From positions 1 to 56,147 of the forward strand of contig MSJI02000700.1 of the NCBI GenBank assembly GCA_001931905.2: DNA of 56,147 nt, written 5' to 3'. The notes beneath the pieces are model-generated. The model worked only from the letters and a program-made list of their open reading frames with translations. It was not told where the DNA came from and did no database searches. The position numbers and the translations under genes are program-made. Shown here piece by piece: positions 10,293-20,935 of the stretch. Every line of letters starts with the position of its first letter. The first letter of the stretch is position 1. Source of the DNA: Cladosporium sp. IMV 00045. Its lineage: Eukaryota > Ascomycota > Dothideomycetes > Cladosporiales > Cladosporiaceae.

Positions 10293-12351
10293 TTACTTCT
10301 TCTCCACGTGACTGCTTTCATCTCCCTTCTCAATGTCGCTATCTTTACGTTCAGCGGCGTATTCATCAGCCGACTGGCCAATCACGGCAGACTCAAAGTG
10401 GCTGCCTCGCTTCTCAGGACCCACGGCAGTGGTGACAGCAATACCGAGTGCGATGATAGCAGTCATAACACCTAGGGTGAAATTAGTATGCCACGTCAAC
10501 AGCAGCGTTGCATTCAGGGGAGCTCACCCATGGTGGGTCCGTAAGCCGGCACGCTGGGACCGCCGATGGCTGAGATTGAGATGGACTCCGCGATAGCATT
10601 CACAATCTGGGCAGATGGTGATGAGATCATGTTACCCAGCTGGTATGTGACTATTTCACATTAGCGTTTGATATTAGATTGCCGACTTCTGCTCAACTTA
10701 CGGCCAGGAAATGTCGATCTGAAAGCTGGCGGAGACAACTCGTTGAGGTGGATGGGAATAACGCCCCAACTGGAATTATCAGTCTTTGATAACGCCGAAG
10801 GACATGCGTTTTACTTACGCTCCCTGTACATGGAACTGGAGAATAAACCCAGATGCAGCGAGACCACCAAAGGAGTTGGGCAAGATCCAGGCAGGAATCA
10901 AGCAGGCACTGATCAAAGCGGAGACGCACATGGCGCGTCTTCGACCAACCCATTGAGACAGATATCCGATGATGGTACCACCAACGCAGGCTCCGGTCTT
11001 CATCAGAATACTAGCAATAGATGCTATGCGGTTGTTCTTGCCTTTCTCGGTTCGCAAGAATGTGGTGTAACTGTCTTGGGAGGTATGGGAATAGAAGTTG
11101 AACCACTAGGTAAAACAGTCGATCAGCAAAAGACTACGATTTGAGGAGACCAGGGTGGGTCCACTCTCATACCGTCATAAGTATAATGCAGTAGATGCAC
11201 ATACGCCACTCTTTGGCGAGCATCACCTTCACTTCGTTCCAGAAGACGCCTGCAGAGACGCCCTTGTGGCCTTCTGCCTTTCGGTCGCGGAATTGCTTCG
11301 ATTCAGGGAACGCAATGCGGATCAATCCCACGCCAATCGAGAGACCTGCCGCGATCCACTGGGACATGCAAGTCAGCCAACTGCCTCAACTGGATAGAAC
11401 AATAATGCAGCGTTCTGGTCTGCTTATAGGGCGAACGCGAGTAGAACCACTCTCGTCCGATTGAATGAGCGGTCACATACTAGAAGTCTTGTTAGTGCGC
11501 GGGCCTATTGGTAAATCATCCACGACAGCTCACCAAAAGTAATCTTCCAGCTCTCCGTGGAGCCGCCAACACCGAGGTTGGCACATGCTGCAAAGACGTA
11601 GCCTAGGGAGTATCCTTGTTGCAAAATACCGGACATGAGCCCTCGAGCCTGGGAGAAGGTCAGTTTGGTTTCATTACAAGGAACGAGCGAAAATAATTGG
11701 ATCGGATGCTACACCAGGCTTACCTCGACAGGAGCATTCTCTAGCGCCATTGCAATAGCATTGCCGTAAACTCCACCCATGAACAATCTATCGTTCAGAA
11801 AATTGATCAGAAGAGGTCCTCGGACATAATAAGATTATATGTTGAGCTCACCCGAACAGGGACCTGACTGCGAGAAATTGCTGGAAGGTAGCGGAGTATA
11901 TAGTTGCAATCTGGAGCAACCCAAGGACAATCATGTTGATTACCATTGGCCACTTTCGACCATATCGATCACCAGCAGCTCCAAAGAAAGCAGCCCCGAC
12001 GCTTCTGAGTAGGAGCGTCAACGTGATGGCTGTGGTGATATCTGTGTTCGATCGCTCGTAGTATGCCGCCAATTTCACCGTCTGGATAGAGAGGGCATGG
12101 AAGTCGAAAGCGTCTGCAGTCCATGAAGCGAGCCCAACAATGAAGTAAAGCCAGTTGGAGGCAGTCAGTTGAGCCATCAGAGAGATAGGGTTCCTCAGGG
12201 GTTTTGGCTTCATCCATTCGTATCGAGCCTCGCCATATTCGTTCCTCACTTCCACTCGTTGTTCCCATTTGAACAGGTCGGCGAAGTTCTGTTTCAATGC
12301 TGACCAGGTGCCTTTGGCAATTGGATCAGCTTCTCTTCCAGTTGGTTCCAT
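10293..12351 (-). CDS. jen1: JEN-family monocarboxylate (lactate/pyruvate) : H+ permease, 8 exons, with a stwintron
   Basis: Spliced model: 12351-11852, 11787-11724, 11648-11535, 11358-11173, 11105-10819, 10769-10702, 10650-10528, 10471-10293, encoding 506 residues. The ATG at 12351 (MEPTGREAD) is chosen over an upstream TTG. The N-terminal half shows the major-facilitator motif around GDRYGRKWP. Exon 5 carries NFYSHTSQDSYT, which matches the JEN signature N-x-x-[ST]-H-x-[ST]-Q-D-x-x-x-T. Exons 5-6 give QGAWGVIPIHLNELSPPAFR, also typical of JEN. Family members import lactate, pyruvate, acetate or dicarboxylates across the plasma membrane and are usually repressed by glucose. All junctions are GT/AG and in frame except the one between exons 3 and 4. 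That junction works only as a twin intron (see separate feature). Confidence 0.93.
11359..11534 (-). other. Probable [D1,2] stwintron in the JEN1-like gene
   Basis: Conventional splicing from the GTGAGC donor at 11533 to the CAG acceptor at 11359 would shift the frame. If the internal intron 11533-11480 (donor GTGAGC, branch-like ACTAAC, acceptor TAG) is removed first, the G at 11534 joins TATGTG at 11479 and forms a new GTATGT donor. That donor then pairs with the CAG ending at 11359 (branch-like CTGAC). The external intron is 122 nt. The result joins ATT-ACT-TTT to TGG-ATC-GCG in frame and restores the conserved SWKITF/WIAAG sequence. Retention or partial splicing gives early stops. Confidence 0.8.
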
Positions 12352-14417
12352 CTTTTCGAAGCAGGTGAACGAAGGTAAGGTCAAACTGAGGAGTCAAAAC
12401 TGAATGTTGAGGAGTCAACAGCCGCACCACCACCCACTTGCCGGATGGGACGACTTAAGTAACGAGCATAGGCGGTCTACCGTCTACTTTCTCACTTGGA
12501 GGCCGTGAAGATCATCTCTGCATTTTGCAGCTGATAATACTGACAAGACTGAAGCGATGCATTGCCCAGCCTTGGCCCATGTATGGATAGCCAATCTGCC
12601 TGTACGCCGCTACACCAGATGTGGCGCTGTGGTGTAGCATCCATCGTGCCATATCAGCGCCCCCTGTATGCCAGCGTCGTCGGACGGAATCGCTTCTTGG
12701 TGGTTCTTGGTAGACGGTCTAGGCGAACATCGTTCTACTTTCGACTATCTTCGCCTACTTGACAGCCAGATCAATTTCATGAGTCCTGAACGAAAACCAT
12801 GTCCGTATCGCGACATCGCTGTCGAAGCTCGAGCAAGACGTCAGGCTTGTCTTGGAAATTGCTTGGGCGTTGCTTGGCTGCATCACCGACACGGCATGTT
12901 TCTCCTCCCCGTGGTACATGTGGCACCAAATGGCACCCCAGTGCGGGGAAAAGATATTCGCTGCACGCGTGCTCAGAAGACCGAGGTCAATCCCGATAAG
13001 GATGCCCCGATTCTTTCCCTGAGGGGGGAAAGGAGTCTGTGATTCACCCTTCCGTCTGGCCTTATCGGACGAATATGCTCCCGATTGCGGCAGTCCTCCT
13101 GGTCTTGGTCTCGAGGTAGGGGTTATCATCACGTATCCCTTGTCTTCTCTTAAAGTGGCTTCTCTGTATCTGTCTCATAGGGTGCCGCATCAGTCTGAAT
13201 GCGTGTATGCGCCAGTGTTGCACAAGGCCAATAAGTAAGCTACGTTACAGCGAGCTTGTTCGCGTGACACGCTCCATGTCTGCATCTTGGCGACGAAAAT
13301 AAGCCTCGCGCATTGCGCCTTGGTGCAGACATGTGCCATCTTGTGTACTTTTCGTGCGGCTGGACATGCTGGCGATACGAAGAGTGACGGGGGTTGTTCA
13401 ACGTTGAGAGATGTGCGTCGATTGAAGTAAAGTGAGCCATTTGGCAAGCATATGTTGTGCAAAGCCTAGGCAAGGTACTCACTTTCGCGGCAATAATGGC
13501 GTAGATTCTTCGTTCTCCTCACTCAAGATAGCCATAGAACAAAATCACGTTACACGCCTACTGACGTTTCACATGACCCCGATGACGCGGAGACTACTTC
13601 TGTCAGATAGAATAATACCATAGACGAATGGAGGTGTCTTGTGTCTTTCCCGTTTCCGCGGTAGACAAATCAACCCCAACCCTAACCCTAATCGTCAAAG
13701 CTGCGAACCGGTGTATCTAAATTACACCACATCCTTGAGAGAACTAGCCAAGAATCATATATCGTCTGCTACTATCGAGCTCATATAATCTGACCCAGCA
13801 TATTAAAATGGTACTGGGCCATTGAGAGCCTTGATTTGAAGACACATTGTCTCTACGACTTTCGTGCTGTTATAATCGGATTCAGCGTATTTGAAACAAG
13901 CACCCACCTGGGAGAGCGTCGATTTACGAACATATACACCCTGAGACTAGTATGCAACTATCATCGGACTTGATCATCAAGAAGGTACCATGCCATCGAG
14001 AGCATCGATCCGAAAAGATGATATCCCCGTGATTCTCATGCCCTCATAATCTCAGTGAGGACGCTGAGAAGGCGCCTCACCATTGAGATCTCTGGCAAAC
14101 GTCTTAAGAATTCCGCCATCCGTACACTCGTAGGATGGAATTTCATTTTGAAATTGAGATTATCAAGTGAGAGAGTTCATGTGCACGCTCAGTCTCTCCT
14201 CTATTTTCGCGCGAAATTGATCTATCTCAGCTTATGCTTGGAAATCACGCCTCTCTGGGTTTGTAGAAATCAAGGAAGCAAGTTGAAGACATTGTATACT
14301 CAAGAATTTCTATACTGACTGCGAAGCACCATGAAGCTCCAAGGAAATAGTCTCGACGCTATTTACAGCACGTAACGGAAGTGAGGGTTCTGTCGTGTGA
14401 GTCAGCCATACGTACAA
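12352..14417. other. Intergenic: promoter side of JEN1-like gene, 3' side of Dal5-like gene
   Basis: About 2.1 kb without a supported gene. ORFs of up to 125 codons occur but lack family signatures and ordered start sites. A short telomere-like tract lies at 13672-13691 (listed separately). The 12360-12550 segment is C/A-rich and probably contains the 5' leader of the permease gene. Confidence 0.5.
13672..13691. repeat. Interstitial telomere-like tract (CCCTAA-type)
   Basis: Twenty bases reading AACCCCAACCCTAACCCTAA: two perfect CCCTAA units preceded by one degenerate unit. TTAGGG is the standard telomere repeat of filamentous fungi. The tract lies far from any visible chromosome end and no longer array is present. 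Confidence 0.6.
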
Positions 14418-16093
14418 TCAACCATCATTACGAGCACTTACCTCAAAATCAGTCAAATCAATCCCCTCAGTATCCTCCGGATCCATCTGGTGACCAAGGC
14501 TAGCTGCTGCTTCATCTCTCGTCTTGTTGCGGTGGATCAACAAAAGTCGAAGGCAAATTGCAAGCACCATCTGCGTAACAGAGCAGGCAAGCATGACTTT
14601 GGAGCCTGTCGGATACAGCGGCGCCTCTTCTCCAAGGAAGGCATGTGGACCGATAATGTTACCGGCGCAATAAGCCAAGAACACCAGGCCGGAAGCTGTG
14701 ATGCGCTTGGTGTATCCGCCCAAATTCGTTGTGGGCATCTGGAGGGCTAGAACGAGGGACGTTACGTAGGCGCCTGTATAGATAGTCAGCTTGTCGCTCT
14801 TATTCGGGCTGCAAGGTGTTATCAGACCAACTAGATAGTAAGCCACCAAAACGGAAGTGCCATGCTGCGCTCGATCCATCTTCCACATCAAGCTGACGCC
14901 TATGATCGTAGGGATCAACCAGATGGCCATCACCAGGGTTCGAGCATTCTTCGCTCTAGTAGCGGTATATGTTCCAGTTAAGATCCAGAATACCTGGAAC
15001 GCTCCCTGCGGAATACCCAGCGCAGCCGTGCGCAATGGGTCTCCATAGATTCCTTTGATAATCAGTTTGCCGAAGTTGGCAATGCCTCCGTTGATGACCT
15101 CGTTCAGAAGTGTGAATAAGATCAGGATCCAAACTTGAAGATCTTGGAAGACTTCCTTGACCTGGTTCCACTTGATAGACTTGTTCAGCACTCCTGTTCT
15201 GGCTAGACGGGCACGACCAACCAGCAGTGCCATTTCTTCGAGGCTGAAGAACTTCGCAGACAGAATGCTGTCAGGAAGGAGAAGGAGGAGTACTACGCCC
15301 CAGATGACGGTCATGCCGCCGCAGACCAGGAAGACAGCCTTCCAGACAGGGAATCCGTTGATCTGACCGATGCCGTAGCTCAGGATGCCGCCAATCATTG
15401 AGCCGACGCCATTGCAGCAATAGAATACTCCAGCCCGGAAGGGTTGCTCAGTACGAACATACCTGTGGAGATGCGGGTTAGTTTGGGTAGTCCTTCGTTT
15501 GACATAAATATTGTGGCTTACCATTGAGACACTATCATCATAAAACATGTCGTGATCGGTGCCTCGAAAGTTCCTAGGAAATACCGACAAGCCGCAAGAC
15601 CATCGAATCCGTCACAGAGAGCGGTAAGCATCAAGACACTGCCCCAAGAGAAGACGCAGATGCCGATAAGTTTACCCATTCGCCACTTCTGCGCCAGGAA
15701 CACCCAAGGATATTCAGCAACAAGGTAGGCAAGATAGAATATACTAGCGAACCAAGAATATTGGCCTTGGCTGATGCCCGTGGATGTGAATAGATCGAAG
15801 ACGGCCGCATAGGACATTGCTTGCTTGTCGATGTATTGCAAGACATAAGTGACGGCGAGAAGCGGAAGCACGATCAAGTCGATTTTCTTGACAAGCCGAC
15901 GCTGTCTGACCTTGTCACTCAGAAGCTCGTCCAGGTACTCATGGGTGAAGTTGTGTTGACGAAGGAATTTCTCTGTTTCGTCGAGATCCGTGGTCACTTG
16001 ACCCTCCGCGATGGATACATCTTTGGCAGTGGTTTCGAAGACTTTCTCCAAACTTTGTTTGGGATGATCTTGAGATGGCCTTGAAGATGCCAT
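14418..16093 (-). CDS. Major-facilitator permease, allantoate/Dal5-like (anion:cation symporter) family
   Basis: Three exons: 16093-15522, 15462-14828, 14773-14418. The N-terminus is hydrophilic and acidic (about 75 residues). The family pattern follows: RRLVKKIDLIVLPLLAVTYVLQYIDK, then SYAAVFDLFTSTGISQGQYSW, AEYPWVFLAQ, and an EAPITTCFMMIVSQWY segment across the first junction. About twelve hydrophobic segments can be drawn. Relatives import allantoate, ureidosuccinate, nicotinate, biotin, pantothenate or similar organic anions. The substrate here cannot be named. Intron 2 (14827-14774, 54 nt) is inferred because removing it yields the family-typical YYLVGAYVTSLVLALQ. The ORF is also open through it. 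The gene is divergent from the carboxylesterase gene, with a shared upstream region. Confidence 0.9.
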
Positions 16094-17180
16094 TGTATCA
16101 AACGAATGTCAAATGACGCGAGTATGATTAGTAGAGCAGGTAACTGCACAATAGAGCAGCGTCGAGAACGAAAAGGCCAACAACAGGGCGACCTACTCAG
16201 TTTTATGTGAGAATCATCTCTCGAGCCCTACCACCACTCGAGATACGGTACAACCCTCCGACTTCCATCAGGTTGAATCCAAGGTTGTACATGCGGGGAT
16301 ACAGCCACTATCAGTTCTCCACAACTTCCAGATAGGCACACGATAGGGAGACTCCAAGGTCAGGCGGTGCTGGATGGGTAGAGCTTCTCAAGCGTATCAG
16401 ACTATCGTTAGGCCAATATATCTAGGCAGGCCCCACTTCAAGTAGGATGGCCGGCGGCGGCGATGCATATCAGTTGCAACCCTACTTAAATTGTGACAGA
16501 GGAAGTTGACGCCGAAGCATTGGCATGAGAAAGCTAAGATAGGTGTAGCTTTCCACACGGCGCCAAGTTGTTCGGATGAGTGAGTCGGCATGTCATCGCC
16601 CAGCAAGATTGCAGAGATATCGTTGCGTTCTGGGAGACCGTATCTCGATATCATTGTAGCGATACGCAGCAATGTTGTGCAGGTGAGTTTGATGTATATC
16701 AGAGAGCCGCATCTCCGCATTCGTAGTGCCAATCTTATCATTTTTCCGGAGCGGAGAAGAACGTGGCGTTTCCTCGGGTCGCGGTAGGTTGCTTCCATAT
16801 TGATAGATGTAAGTATGTTGCGCAGATGGGCGAAATCATATAGTAGTCGGGCATAGTTGAACGACATACTTAAAGCAGTGTTTCATTCCTTGTTCCTGCA
16901 GCTGGCTTTGCTTGACTCGCAACATCTCCTCTCGGCCACGAGCCGGCATCGGTGCTTGCCCGACATCTGGCGTGCTCGTTGAGATAACAAGCGATATACA
17001 AAATGCTCTTTGAAGTACCAGGTCCGGTATCGATGCCTCCTTGGTCAAGCAACAGCTTCCAAAACAAAGCATCCAAACTCCAAGGACTTCTTGCCATTGC
17101 TTGACCGAAGACAAGAAAAGCCACATCTCTTAACCAGCTGACCAATCAGATTCTTCCTTGAAACCTAACATCTTATCGGT
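16094..17180. promoter_or_regulatory. Shared divergent upstream region of the Dal5-like permease and carboxylesterase genes
   Basis: 1.1 kb between two start codons pointing away from each other. It holds no supported gene: the minus-strand ORF of 156 codons at 16397-16867 has no recognisable features. A bidirectional promoter is the simple reading and would fit co-regulation of an importer and a hydrolase, but no specific binding site is claimed. Confidence 0.45.
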
Positions 17181-18879
17181 ATGGGAGCTGCAAAGGATAC
17201 CAAACCGGCCGTGAAGTTGCCTCAAGGCACCGTGGTAGGACTCACTTTGGATGAATCACTTCCTGCGCCTGTCGATGCTTTTCGCGGAATACCTTATGCA
17301 CTGCCACCAACAGGTAACCTTCGCTTCAGGCCAGCCGTCAAAGTCGAATCGTCGCCGGACAACATCATCGATGCCTCCAAATATGGCCCTGCTGCTCCAG
17401 GAAAGCCTTTGCTTGCTGGTGGACCGAAACTTGAATACAGCGAGGACTGCCTGACCGCCAACGTCTTCCGTCCAGCGTCTCATCTTGATGCCACCAACTC
17501 GGAACTCCCAGTTGCTATCTACATCCATGGTGGTGCTTTCAATAGAGGTACTGCCAATATGCATAACACGGCGTCCATGGTTGCTTGGTCAGAGGCCCCT
17601 TTCATCGCCGTCTCGTTCAACTATCGTATTGGAGCACTTGGATTTTTGCCTTCATCCGTCACAGCAAAGGAAGCATCACTCAATCTTGGTCTGAGAGATC
17701 AGATTGTGCTTTTTGAATGGGTAAAGGAGAACATTGGAGCTTTCGGTGGTGATGCGGAAAATGTTACCCTCATAGGACTATCCGCAGGAGCGCACTCGGT
17801 GGGTTTCATCTTAGCTTTCAATATCTGGCTGCTTGTGCTAATTTCATTCCCAGATCGGCCACCACCTTATGCACTACAAAGATGGCGAAAAGCCTCTATT
17901 CAATCGCGTGGTAATCGAAAGTGGAGCGCCGACCTCTCGTGCTGTTCGTCCGTTCAATGCACCACTCCATGAGCAGCAATTTAAGGACTATCTTGTTGCC
18001 ACCGGATGTCCAAAGGACTTGCCGGAAGATGAGATCTTTCCCTATCTGCGATCACTTCCGTCGGACGTTGTTACCGCAGCGCAAACCAAAGTGTTCGATC
18101 AGTACAATCCGTCACTAAGATGGGCCTTCCAACCTGTCATCGACGGGGATATACTCCCTCGCCCGCCCTTGGAGACTTGGAAATCCGGAAGGTGGCACCA
18201 AGTTCCTATGATGACCGGCTTCAACCGCAACGAAGGATCGTTGTACGTCGACAAGCAGATGTCTCAGCCGGAACAGTTCACCGATTTCTTCGCGAAGCTG
18301 CTCCCTCTTCTCAGCGAATCGGACGTCAAAACGATCGATGAGCTCTATCCTGATCCTTCGACTGATCCTGATTCTCCATATGTGGAAAGAAGGAAAGGCG
18401 CAGGAGCTCAATACAAGCGTATCGAAGCCGCCTATGCTCACTACGCCTATGTGGCTCCAGTCCGCCAGACCGCCGAGCTAGCCTCCGCCGCGATGTCGTC
18501 TCCCGTCTACCTGTACCAGTGGGCACTGGAATCCTCCGTACTGGAAGGAGCTCGCCATGGAGACAACATGCGCTACGAAGTCGTCGATCCCGCAGTCGTC
18601 AAGATCTCATCTTCCCAAGCAGAACTCGCCAGAACGACAAACGCCTACATCTCCAGCTTCATTGCCACAGGCGACCCTAACGAGGTCGCACCGAAAGACT
18701 TGACTCTTCCAAAGTGGGAGCCTTACGAACCACAACACCCTAAGGCTATGGTCTTTGGTGCTGAAAACAAAGAGCTCGTGGGAGGTCCAACGGGAACAGC
18801 TGCCCAGTTGGTGGCAGATACTTGGGGTCGTAAAGAGTCGGAGTTCTGGTGGAGCAAAGTCGATTTATCACAGCAATAG
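17181..18879 (+). CDS. Type-B carboxylesterase / lipase family protein
   Basis: Two exons, 17181-17798 and 17854-18879, joined in frame across a 55-nt intron (GT...CAG); 547 residues. Alpha/beta-hydrolase features of the type-B family are clear. An FRGIPYALPP opening (about 36-45) is followed by an EDCLTANVFRP strand, an oxyanion-hole IYIHGGAFNRG segment, the nucleophile elbow GLSAG (Ser about 201) just before the intron, GFNRNEG with the probable acid residue, and ARHGDNMRYE with the probable catalytic His. There is no signal peptide, so an intracellular enzyme is likely. The family hydrolyses carboxylic esters, some members acting on xenobiotics or secondary metabolites. The substrate is unknown. 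It diverges from a permease gene, which suggests but does not prove a shared catabolic role. Confidence 0.93.
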
Positions 18880-19453
18880 GTACTGTGCTGTGAGCTGATA
18901 GAGATTAGGGAAACTGCTCTAGACCGTACTAGATAGTAAACGTATGAAGGTCGATGAGTGTTCATGCAATTCTTGAGAGAAAAAGAAGTGGATGTCCATA
19001 CTTGGCGGAGATTCCATGGAATCCGTCCCAAACAATTCATTTATTATCGAAAATATCAGGGTAGATAACGGAGACGGCCGCTGGCAGGGGGGTCATGCAA
19101 CCGCCACTAAGAAACCGTGGGCCAATTCCTTAATTGGGCGTATATTGTGGATCCGGCAGTGAAGGGATGGTGGGGAGGATTATCGGCGAAGGGGATCTTG
19201 GAGAGATGCGGTGACGAAACCCACGCGAATCACATATAGCCACACCGCGGACTGTCTCGCTTCTGTTGCCGGTCGCTACTACATCGAATGTATTGTTTAT
19301 CGTAGGTCATCTTCTATACCGTGAAACCGTCCTTACCGCACCAATCATTCTTAGCCGCTATACAAGCCACGCGACACCAACACCGAATGTTCGGCGCTTG
19401 CCAGCTGTAAAGGCTCACGCGACCCTTCGACCATCTCTCCATCCACCACCACC
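18880..19453. other. Intergenic between carboxylesterase and FYVE-RING genes
   Basis: About 570 bases. The last 70 bases before the start codon are C/A-rich with CCACCACCACC just ahead of ATG, typical of a fungal 5' leader. Nothing else is recognised. Confidence 0.5.
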
Positions 19454-20935
19454 ATGGCCGACCGCGGCCAGGGCCCCTCTGACCCCCCAAATAACACCGA
19501 TATCACTCCTCACGATGACGACCAGACATGGCTTGATTTCCTGCGCTCCGCCGGCGGCACCGTATCTTCTTCCTCTTCGTCAACCGCACCGCATGCCTCT
19601 GCCTCGACAACTTCACCGCGACCTCCCCTCCCCCCCAACGAGTCATCTGATCGAAAACGCCGCCTGACCACCGCCGAGCAGGGGCGTGGCTATCCATATG
19701 TAACGCCAGGTACGACGAGAGCCGCCGCGATCGACCTGACCTCGCCGCCACGACAACAAGGTCACATGCGTGGACACACCACCGGTAGCGTAGGATTCAC
19801 TGCTCCTGCTCGCAGAGAGAGCGATATGTCACGACGACGCTCCAGCGACCTCATGCCACCGCCTTGGCAGCCAGATGCAGAAGTCACCAAATGTCCCGTA
19901 TGTCACCAAGAGTTTGGCTTTCTTTTCAGGAAGCACCACTGTAGGAAGTGCGGGCGGGTGATTTGCGCAAACTGTTCGCCGCACAGGATCACTATACCAA
20001 GAGAATATATTGTTCAGCCGCCCGGATTACAAGAGGAATCGCCTATGATGGGAGGCGCCGAAGTTGTCAGAGTATGCAAGCCGTGCGTACCGGATCCGTG
20101 GACACCACCGGCGCCGCAACAACAAGATCCACAACCCGCCCAAGAAGCACCACGGCTCGTACCCACGGGCTCTAGGAGAGCGAGCGAAGCGTCACAGAGC
20201 CGATATCATCGCAGACCTTCAGTTCCGTTGCCTCCCAACATCCGGCCACCACCGGACGACTCTCGTTTCCCCTCTTACCGTGATTTTATACCAAGATCCC
20301 ACGCCTCTCATATTCCTGGCATTGGTCCTATCAGTAGTTCCAGTTCGCAAGCTACACATATTTTCGACGGACGCTCTTCTCGGCCTAGAGGGCAGACAGC
20401 GCCATCAAATCGCCAACAGGGAGCCGTCGTTTCATCGTCAAGCGCCCTACCTCACAACACACCACAGCCACGACGCCGCCAGGTCCGCGAAGAAGACGAA
20501 TGCCCCGTATGCGGTATCGAGCTCCCTCCAGGAGAAGCCGTCCGCGAAGCACACATTCAGACATGCGTTAGCAGCCGCTTCTCAACGCCTCCCTCTCATA
20601 CACCGCCCGTGCCTAGTCTAACGCCCAATCCGCCGACGAACGCACACGACCCCAACCTGCCATCAACCACATCTCCCCCCGCCAATGCCGATTCCGCCCG
20701 CGCCCGCGCAATGTCTTATCGCTCGCGCGGCATCTTCCCGTACATTGCCACCGAGAAGGATTGCGTGGACGGCGAAGGCAAGGAGCAGGAGTGCACGATT
20801 TGCATGGAGGAGTTCCAGCCCGGCGAGGAAATGGGGAGGTTGGAGTGTTTGTGCAAATTCCACCGGAAGTGCATTCGTGACTGGTGGGGCATCAAGGGCA
20901 GGGGGAGCTGTCCTGTGCATGTTTTCAACGAGTAG
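19454..20935 (+). CDS. pib1: FYVE- and RING-finger protein, probable endosomal E3 ubiquitin ligase (Pib1-like)
   Basis: Intronless, 493 residues. Residues about 138-211 form a FYVE zinc finger with the diagnostic RKHHCRKCG (159-167) and RVC motifs; in the family this binds phosphatidylinositol 3-phosphate on endosomes and vacuoles. A Ser/Pro-rich linker leads to a small C-x2-C...H-x3-C module (350-371, ECPVCGIELPPGE...HIQTC) resembling a UBZ-type finger. The C-terminus is a RING-like domain (447-489): CTIC, CLCKFHRKCIRDWW and a terminal CPVH in which the last metal ligand would be His rather than Cys. This architecture matches yeast Pib1, an E3 ligase in vacuolar sorting. The start is the ATG in the context CACCATGG. 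The rest of the protein appears disordered. Confidence 0.92.
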   Translation: MADRGQGPSDPPNNTDITPHDDDQTWLDFLRSAGGTVSSSSSSTAPHASASTTSPRPPLPPNESSDRKRRLTTAEQGRGYPYVTPGTTRAAAIDLTSPPRQQGHMRGHTTGSVGFTAPARRESDMSRRRSSDLMPPPWQPDAEVTKCPVCHQEFGFLFRKHHCRKCGRVICANCSPHRITIPREYIVQPPGLQEESPMMGGAEVVRVCKPCVPDPWTPPAPQQQDPQPAQEAPRLVPTGSRRASEASQSRYHRRPSVPLPPNIRPPPDDSRFPSYRDFIPRSHASHIPGIGPISSSSSQATHIFDGRSSRPRGQTAPSNRQQGAVVSSSSALPHNTPQPRRRQVREEDECPVCGIELPPGEAVREAHIQTCVSSRFSTPPSHTPPVPSLTPNPPTNAHDPNLPSTTSPPANADSARARAMSYRSRGIFPYIATEKDCVDGEGKEQECTICMEEFQPGEEMGRLECLCKFHRKCIRDWWGIKGRGSCPVHVFNE

